Positions 56,619-64,000 of a stretch of DNA of 64,000 nucleotides are shown here, one piece after another. Origin of the DNA: Collybia mongolica (taxonomy: Eukaryota > Basidiomycota > Agaricomycetes > Agaricales > Clitocybaceae); NCBI GenBank assembly GCA_013420905.1, contig JAAXNY010000006.1:3348001-3412000 (forward strand), written 5' to 3'. The notes beneath the pieces are model-generated. The model searched no databases. It was not told where the DNA came from and saw only the letters and a list, made by a program, of their open reading frames with translations. A program made the translations under genes and the position numbers. Positions within the stretch are counted from its first letter, which is position 1. Each line of letters begins with the position of its first letter.

Positions 56619-59600
56619 ATGTCCAGTACAACTTGTAATGTAAATATGCTCAGAACCTACTGCCAAAATGTCGGATGCAAACAACACTGGACAGTTGACC
56701 TGTTAGAACACCATAAGGACATCACTGACATTCTCTTCCTGCAGGAGCTGCCATGGGCCACTGTACGGTATACAGCCTCCTTGACCAAAAAAGACGGGAT
56801 CCTCGTCAGGGGCCCCCCTGTCCACCTGGACTGGATTCCCATGTTCCCCAAAGGGTTCAACACAGCCAAAGATTGGCTGCGCATCATGGCCTACATCAAC
56901 CAAGCCATCCACTCGGTTATACCTAAGCTCCAATCAGACATTGTCAACCACCGCGATGTCATGCTCATCACTGTACAAGGTCACATCGGCCCAGTGCATT
57001 TGATGAACGTCTACTTGGATGAGAACAGATCCACAATCTGATTCCTCGAGGACCACCTGGATGCCTTCCCCAATGTTAGCTACATGGGGGGTGGTTTTAA
57101 TTGCCCCTCAGCACATTGGGATGCTACCCTCAATCATGAGCACCCCATGGCCAACAGGCTCATGGAGTGCGTGGCTGCCCTCAGCCTTGAGAGGATTGCC
57201 CCCCCCCTCGGGTCGGGTCACACATCAGCCGTATAACGCGGCTCAGTCCTTGACCTTGTGTTTGTCCTGGCATTCCAGGGATACACAGCTGACCTGACAA
57301 TAGGTGATAAGGGCAAGCCCAATCACTTCCCTCTACTCCTAGACATCCCCCTTAGGGTTGAGTTCCCCAAAGGGAAGATGTCAATCAAAATCGACTCTGA
57401 AGAAGAAGAAGCTTTCCTTGCGGAAGTGTGTTTACTTCTCAGGCTCATCCAAATCCCTGACGTCATGTCAGCAGAACAAACTCAACTAGTTGCTCAGGTG
57501 ATAGCTAAGGGCTTTGAAACAGCGTGGTCCCATCACACTAAGACTAACTGGGCTTGTGCCTGGTCTAAGTCTTGGTGGGACTCGGACTGCACCCGGACAA
57601 GGTCTGAGGCTATGAGTTCTGATCTCCCAGAGGACTGGAAGGCCTTCAAGGCTGCCACGCATAAAGCAAAACAAAAGCACTTCAACAAACGCATCGACAA
57701 AATTGCAAATACTAACCTCAGACCATGGGATCTCATGGACTGGGTGGGCCCACGCAAGACACCCCCAGTTGGGGCCATCTCATACCAAGGCGTGCCATGC
57801 AGCACCATGGAGTTGCTATGGAACACACTGCACTCCACCTTCAACTCAGCTATCAATAGACCCATTGACCTTGACAAGCTGGGCAATGCTTGGACCTCAC
57901 CTACAACTCGAGTGTGGGTCCCCTACTCTGCTGCTGAGATGTCGGATGCCTTATCAGGCACTTTGAATTGATCTGCCCCCAGGCCAGATCACATCTCATG
58001 GCATCACCTTAAACAGATCACCCAAGATGATCAGTGTAGCAAACTACTGTTGTGGCTTGCAAACGCTTGTCTCTCGTCAGGCCATTTGCCTGCCAAGTTT
58101 AAAGCATCCATTATGGTGGTCATACCCAAGCCGGGTAAACCATTGTATGACACTCCCAAGTTGTTTCACCCAATAGTTCTCTTGAACACATTGGGTAAAC
58201 TACTAGAGAAAATGTTGTCCACCAGGATGCAGTTTGAAGCTGCTCAACATGGTGTACTCCACCCCAATCAGTTCAGAGGGGTCCATCAGAACTCCACCGA
58301 GGATGCTGGTTGTTTCCTCACACATGTCGTCTGGTCTGGATGGTGCGCCAAACTCAAGATGAGCATTGTCGCTTTTGACCTGGCTCAGTTCTTCCCATCG
58401 ATAAACCACAAGGCCCTCCTACACATCCTCGAGAGACAGGGATTCACACCAGAAGTGGTTGCGTTCTTCAGGTCATACCTCGTTGATCGTCATACTAGAT
58501 ATGTGTGGGACGACGAACTGTCCCCGCTCTTCCCGTCCATCATTAGTCTGGGACAGGGCTCTGCCATGTCCCCTATCCTCTCTGCTCTATGCCTCGCACC
58601 CCTCCTCAAGGAATTGAAACAGAGGGTTCGCATAGCTTCTCTAATTTCCTATGTGGATGACGGCACCATCATAGTGCAGTTGGACATGTTTGAACAGAAC
58701 CTTATTAAGCTCAAGGGAGCTTACAAAGCCGTATTTGAGCTCACCCAGGTGATGGGTTTGGTGCTTGAGCACAGCAAGTCTGAGGGGTTCCACTTCTCTC
58801 AAAAACACAGCAATATCAACCCTGACATCAACCTTGGCTATGCCCCATATACTGGGGACACCCCCCTCCACCCTGGCACCATCTGGCGCTACCTCGGGGT
58901 CTTCTTTGACTGTCCCCTCACATTCAGAGAACACATCAAGCAATACACGAACAAAGCCCTCACCTCTGTGAAGGCTATGCTCTCCCTCAGCAACTCCATG
59001 CACGGGCTTAGGCCCAAGCACAAACAAATGCTATACCAAGCCTGTGTTCTCCCCATTGCTACATATGGGAGCAGGCTCTGGATGTATGAGGGGGCCTGCA
59101 TGGCGGGCCCTCTTGATAACCTCCAGAAGATGCAAAGGTGTGCTTGCCTTTGGATCACCGGCACCTTCAAGACATCCCTGAATGGGGCTGGCGAGACCCT
59201 CGCAGGCATCCCCCCTATCCACCTTCATGTTAAGAAGTTGGTGGAAAGGAGTCATGTCCGCTCCCATGCGCTTCAGGCCTCGCATGCCTTTCGTCACCTC
59301 ATTGATGGGAACCACAAATTCTCTGTCAAGACCCTCAACACCCACAACCCAAGCCATAGGCTCGGGAAACTCGTATTGCCTGTTGTAGAGGCCTGGTCTA
59401 ACCTTGGCCTCTCCTCCTTGGATTTAGACCCTGTCCACCCACTCAACCAACCAGGCATGTGCCCTAAGGACTTGTTCCCTGATTGCATAGTCTACAATAT
59501 CGTCACCCCCCCCACCCAAGGGCAGTGACCACTGCAAGGATTTCATGAAGGACCGCATCACATCACTGAAGAGTGCTGTCAATGAGGCCTCTCACTCCCC

Positions 59601-60465
59601 CTGGAGCATCTGCATTGTTACTAATGCATCCACTCCCCCCCCTCCCATGCAGTCAGTCATAGTCTACTGTGTCTGGCATGCCAGGGACCTATATGAGGAC
59701 TGGTATGCTACTGGCCTCTCTACGTCTGATGACGCCGAGCTGCGAGCAATTGTGGAAGGCATCTGACAGGCAGCTGACATCAGACTAGAGGACATCCATG
59801 ATGTTAATATCTTCTCCGACTCCACCAACACCCTTAGGTGTTCCCTTGACGCATCTCACCACTCAGGTCAAGTGTCTGCCCTCAAAGTGTGCGATGTGCT
59901 GCTGCCTTGGCTGCAGCTCTGCGCCATCCACAAGATCCACCTCCACCACATTACAAATGGGGTGGAGATCAAAGACCACCAACTGGCACACATCAGCACC
60001 ATCTCAACTCACATTGAGGCAGGTGGAGTGCCAGTTATCTCTGCTGACTTCGCATGACGCAAAGCAGTCACACGCATGCTTGACGGCTGGAAATCTCTCT
60101 TCCAGTCCAAGAAGTATATTGGCTCCAATTTCTTGATGCTCTATGCAAAAAAGGACACCCCGCTTATTCTGACCCATGTAAATAATGGGCCATGGATGTG
60201 CAAGACTGGTCACAGCCATGCTTTGACCGCCCGCATAGTGCGATGCATCACCAGACACACTCCATTTGGGGCATTCCGATCCCAATTCTTCAAAGAGGAA
60301 TCTGTCTCCTGTAGGTGCGGTGCTCCCCTGGAAACTGTACAACACATCCTATATGACTGTCCACAACATGGATGGGAAGACAAGCCCAGCCATCAGCTGT
60401 GCTATGTGTGGCTGGTCAACTTCCTCTTGGAGAACAAGAGCACTTTCACGTTTGATGTTCCCTAG
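56619..60465 (+). pseudogene. LINE ORF2 (endonuclease, reverse transcriptase, RNase H), broken
   Basis: One frame can be followed from 56619 to 59528, then a second to a TAG at 60463-60465. The endonuclease region shows LRTYCQNVG, ILFLQELPWA and GSVLDLVF. Reverse transcriptase runs from ASIMVVIPKPGKP through VAFDLAQFFPSINHKALL and GQGSAMSPILSALCLAPL to the catalytic SYVDDGTIIV. RNase H starts TNASTPPP (the first catalytic Asp replaced by Asn), with FSDSTNTL later, and a Cys-rich end CRCGAPLETVQHILYDCP. In-frame stops are TGA 57039, TAA 57234, TGA 57969, TGA 59764 and TGA 60055. The frameshift near 59510 is at a run of eight C. Confidence 0.85.
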
Positions 60466-60815
60466 TCCTAAACAGGCTAGGGGCGGTACTCAGTGTTCTA
60501 AGTGATGGCTATAGGGTGCTCCCTGCCTGAACATGTGAACCTGGATAATCAGTGGACTTGAAGCCACCACCCACTGTGGGGCACCACAGCGGGGGGCCTA
60601 CCCCCTGGCGTAGATTGGCTCTTCTGGCCTGTGTACAATGAGCTCCAGCTCCATTCGCTAGTTCAACTCCAGTCGGGCAAGCATCCTAGCTCTGTGGCAC
60701 TCTGTCTTCTGCCCCCCCTCCCCATTCCTCCATTTACTACTCGTAGTGACTAGCGCATGTATTAGGTATAGTTGGTATATAAAATGTTGACCAAAAAAAT
60801 TAAAAAAAAGACACC

Positions 60816-61979
60816 ATGGGCAATAAATGACACCTTTGCACGTGTGGCTGCAGCGAGAGACTTCACCGTAAGACTGAAGCATGGCACCTACTTGGCAAAG
60901 GGTGCTCAAATCTCACTGCAGCAGTTCTGGAGCAAAACAATCTCCTGGTAACAAGTTCAACAGCTAAGAGTAAAGCCCCTCAAAAGAAGTCTTCAGGCCG
61001 CACCATGAAGCAACAAACTATAGGACGCGCTACACCTGCCCAACAAAGGTTACCAAACTCTGGATTCCACCCACCCACCAATCAACAATCCCTGAGTCAT
61101 GCTCATGCTGACTGGGAGGAGGAATATGCATGTTGAGGACCCCCAATCGCAATTAGTCCCCATTGACTATCCAACAGATAATGAGGCAGGACCATCAAAC
61201 GTTCACTCTTGCAAATTATCACCACCATCAGCCGTGCCACACCATGAAGACCATTATGGGTTATCCAATCCATGCCGCTCTCATCGTATTGTGGCATATC
61301 TCGACAAAATTGGCAAGGAAAGATGGGGGCCTGATCCTACTCGACAGTTCATCCCCAGGGAAGGTGACGAGAGCAGCGAGGAGGATGAGGATGAGGGAGA
61401 CAAGCGGAATATGGATACTAATGATGACACGGACAGTGAGGGTTCTATCGACAGCAATGAGTATCTTGAGGAAGACGGTAGTGATAATGAAATGCCAAGC
61501 GCAGAGCCTGGGTTAGAGGGTATCTCGGTGTGGGATCTTCTTGGCGAGGGGTTTTTGAAGGAAGCCTCGCGGTTAGGTGGGTCCACTCGGGTCCTTCGAA
61601 ACACTCTCTGATCCATATCCTCATAGAGGAAGTATTAGACGAGAGTGACTTAAAAATCCTCCGTCTCTATACCATCAAAATTGAAGAAGGCCTCACTCAT
61701 AAAGCTTACAACAAAATTCGTTATCTTCTTCCTGAGCTGTCAGCCAACAGTTTGAAGAACACAGAGAAACAAATCCAGTTTCTTTCTGGTTTTCAGCCAG
61801 TACATTATGACTGTTGCACCTCCTCATGTGTGTGTTACACTGGGCCGTACAAAACCCTTATACAGTGCCCCAAATGCAATAAGGATTGCTACAAAGCTGA
61901 TGGAAAAACACCCCTCTCCTATTATGAACTTGAGGTAGATGGCCATTACTGGCAGATACAAGTCCTTATGTTTTTTTAA
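60816..61979 (+). pseudogene. N-terminal part of a Plavaka-like DNA transposase
   Basis: Plavaka-type elements are cut-and-paste DNA transposons common in agaricomycetes. The ATG (60816) lies in the right LINE target-site copy and is followed after four codons by TGA (60828-60830). The sense then reads CTCGCSERLHRKTEAWHLLG (a small zinc-binding module). It changes frame near 61120 (HRIVAYLDKIGKERWGPDPT, a long Glu/Asp run, ISVWDLLGEGFLKEASRL) and again near 61580 (LRLYTIKIEEGLTHKAYNKI). The hallmark zinc ribbon is HYDCCTSSCVCYTGPYKTLI then CPKC. The frame stops at 61979, before the catalytic core. No RNase H-like core was found downstream, so the element is truncated or decayed. Family assignment is from memory. 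Confidence 0.65.
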
Positions 61980-63517
61980 CTTTTCTTTATATTTCTAGAA
62001 CCAGGTTGTTGCAATAGAACTAGCTGGCCAGAATCTCTTCAACTTTATATTACTTTTTGTTGTTGATAAGTTTGGTTCTGGAACACTTGTCAGGCATTGT
62101 CCTAGAATTAGATTGTAGGGTATAGGGAGTAGCTTGACATCATGGAAGGCCTGATGGATACACAACATGAAGATGTAATATGATCACACATTTGAGCTTG
62201 CCAAATACTTGTTGCACTTCTGTAAGGGGTCATGTTGCCAAGAGGCTCAGACAGGGAGCAGTATACACAGTATGAACAACCATGCAGGGAAGGCATGAGC
62301 ATAGAGCACTAGAGGCTTGACTATGAGTAGAGAACCCAGCCCAAGTCTATTGCAAAGGTGCCCTTCCATGAAGAGGAAGGGGCACCTTATATACAGTACA
62401 TTGTACCTATGTCTCAAATAACAACAGAATCTGATATCAGTAACTCTACTGATGCAACAATCCATCTGTGATATGTCAGCCCAGAGTAAACTACTATCTG
62501 TCAAGGGGTTAAAGCAGTGTGTGTCAGAATAATAGATATAACAGTGAGGTTATGCAAGCTGTGCAATAGTGATTCTGATGGCTAGATGTGGACAAACAAG
62601 TGATCCCCTTACAACTTCACCCATATCTGTGGTTATGCCAATAGAAGTTGGTGTTTATAGATCCTATACAAATATCCACCAATAAAAGGTAACAATATAT
62701 ATCTAGGCATTTTCCTTAAAAACAAGTCAGCTGGTAAAGTGGGGACTCAGACTCTCAGAGATGGACTGTGTGAAAAATTTAACAAACTTGAAAATGTAGA
62801 TCCATATTTGTATATTCCAAATATACAACCAACTCAGTAGCTTCTCTGGGGACTTTACACTGAGCCACATGAGCCACACAGACCACACAGACAAATGCAG
62901 GTGTCTGCAGACTGACTCAGACCCTGTTTGGCAGGGAGCCCTGCTTAATGGACAGTCTGCATCTGAGCCAAGTCAAAGCTAAGTATATAAATCCATGCTG
63001 TTACTTGGATGCTCAGACCCAGCTTGGAACAACTCCCCATGAAGTCCATGCAGACTGTCCAGATTGCTTACTTAATTATGGTTACCATTGCTTATTTAAT
63101 GCACAAAAATGCAATATTTTGGAGAGTCAAATACAAGGCCTCAAGGTTACATGTCATGTGCATAAAGCATGCAGATTAACCATTTGGTAATATGAGCTTG
63201 TCAGTCCAAGGTGCTTGTTTTTATAATGGCCCCTGCTGTTTACTCTTGGCCATTACTGGCAATGGCTGAATATTGTTGATGGGTGCCACATCACCTGTCA
63301 GCCTTGTTGACAACCTCTACCACTACATCCCCAGCTGCCCCTCCCATCACCTCCCTGCCATATGATTGTGCACAATACTGCCAAATACAATGCCAGGTCC
63401 CACTGCCATGGATACCACCACCCTCTCTCATACCCACCCCTCTCAGTGAAAATAACAACTGCAAAATCACAACAATAAGAGCTGCAGGAAGAACTACAGA
63501 GGCACCTGTCACATTAC
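61980..63517. other. AT-rich region without a supported gene
   Basis: Short frames on both strands with no recognised domain. A GAGCCACA/GACCACACAGA-rich stretch lies at about 62864-62895. It may include decayed remains of the transposon body. No tRNA or rRNA was seen. Confidence 0.35.
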
Positions 63518-63825
63518 CAGTGACTGCCTGCCCACTTCTGCTAGTGAGCAGCTAGCATGGTGGACATGGGTGGTGCAGTGGTGTATTCCATATGGTAGAA
63601 CCATCACCTGGTGGCTGGGTGTGCACCCCTGGATGTGCTGTCTAGACCAAGTAGTGCCAATCACCCCTGTGCCCAAACCAGATTTGTGTAAGGTGAGTGC
63701 ATATGTGCCCCACATCTAGTTGCTCAGATATACCTTGTTCTATTGTATATGCCCCTATATGCTGCTGTATACCTTGAGACTACCTTGGTGTAATTCTATC
63801 TACCTTGTGATATGTTCTTATTCCT
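63518..63825. repeat. Right arm of the 308-bp inverted repeat
   Basis: Reverse complement of 48501-48808 (see the left arm). It includes CAGTGACTGCCTGCCCAC at the inner end and ACCTTGTGATATGTTCTTAT at the outer end. Confidence 0.8.
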
Positions 63826-64000
63826 TTTATAAAGAATATACCAAGTAGTTACATCAATAAGGAAGTAATATTGATCCATTTGCCTACTTGGGTGGAATGG
63901 TCCAACACACTGTGTGGCAGGTACTCATTCTTTATTTCTTTTCTTAGGAGAAATAAGTCCATTCCACATTCAGGAAATTGTAGATGACTAGATACAATGT

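Larger units (their letters stand above)
54449..60809 (+). mobile_element. Degenerate LINE (APE-type non-LTR retrotransposon, Tad1/L1-like)
   Basis: A 6.4-kb element bounded by 15-bp direct repeats (54434-54448, 60810-60824), with an A-rich 3' end (60792-60809). It holds ORF1 with zinc knuckles, and ORF2 with an apurinic endonuclease, reverse transcriptase and RNase H. It is near full length but inactive: ORF1 lies in several frames, and ORF2 has five in-frame stops and a frameshift. Order and RNase H suggest the Tad1 group common in fungi; clade assignment needs a tree. The long GC-rich coding sense contrasts with the AT-rich surroundings. Confidence 0.9.

Noticed and set aside
1..64000. CRISPR arrays, bacterial operons, riboswitches, rRNA or tRNA genes
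   Set aside because: The sequence is fungal nuclear DNA; no spaced identical repeats of CRISPR type and no tRNA cloverleaf or rRNA stretch was recognised by eye.

Overview
The window is nuclear DNA from a mushroom-forming basidiomycete (Agaricomycetes). The evidence is dense genes with many 45-65 nt GT-AG introns, a fungal nuclear gene set, and a homeodomain (HD) mating-type locus with the agaricomycete arrangement: beta-flanking gene, then a divergent HD2/HD1 pair. The species cannot be read from the sequence. Exon borders were placed by eye from splice signals, reading phase and family conservation. Almost every multi-exon model closes in phase, but none was checked by search.

Layout. (1) 1-3.5 kb, left accessory edge: a divergent pair of unrecognised genes (called X and Y here), an ATGAATTTCAT-type repeat field, and a retroposed insert with a poly(A) tail and a 16-bp target-site duplication. 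(2) 3.8-43.0 kb, core block: an unknown membrane protein; a GATA-like zinc-finger protein; TFIIIB subunit BDP1; complex I NDUFA9-like subunit; DHA1-type MFS transporter; YqjM-type old yellow enzyme; fructosamine-3-kinase-like protein; RPB2; Ptm1/GOST seven-TM protein; SNX4/Atg24; REV7; an ABC1/ADCK2-type kinase (YPL109C-like); glycogenin; an LEA-like protein; beta-flanking protein; HD2 and HD1. (3) 43-64 kb, right accessory region: unrecognised genes, satellite-like tandem arrays, a 58-bp palindrome, a second XY module in opposite orientation, a broken Spt5-like gene, a degenerate 6.4-kb LINE with a 15-bp target-site duplication inserted at the start of a Plavaka-like transposase, and a 308-bp inverted repeat whose arms lie 15 kb apart.

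Functionally the core block is housekeeping (transcription, respiration, trafficking, repair, glycogen priming) linked to the mating-type genes. HD1 and HD2 from different alleles are expected to heterodimerise and control dikaryon development. The most notable points are a 34-bp tandem duplication that frameshifts the HD2 C-terminus; an undescribed two-gene XY module present twice; three perfect CRE (TGACGTCA) sites in the promoter shared by REV7 and the ADCK2-like kinase; and an excess of in-frame TGA codons in accessory coding relics that fits C-to-T decay at CGA. The peptidase gene MIP, which usually borders the HD pair, is not seen in the 21 kb beyond HD1.
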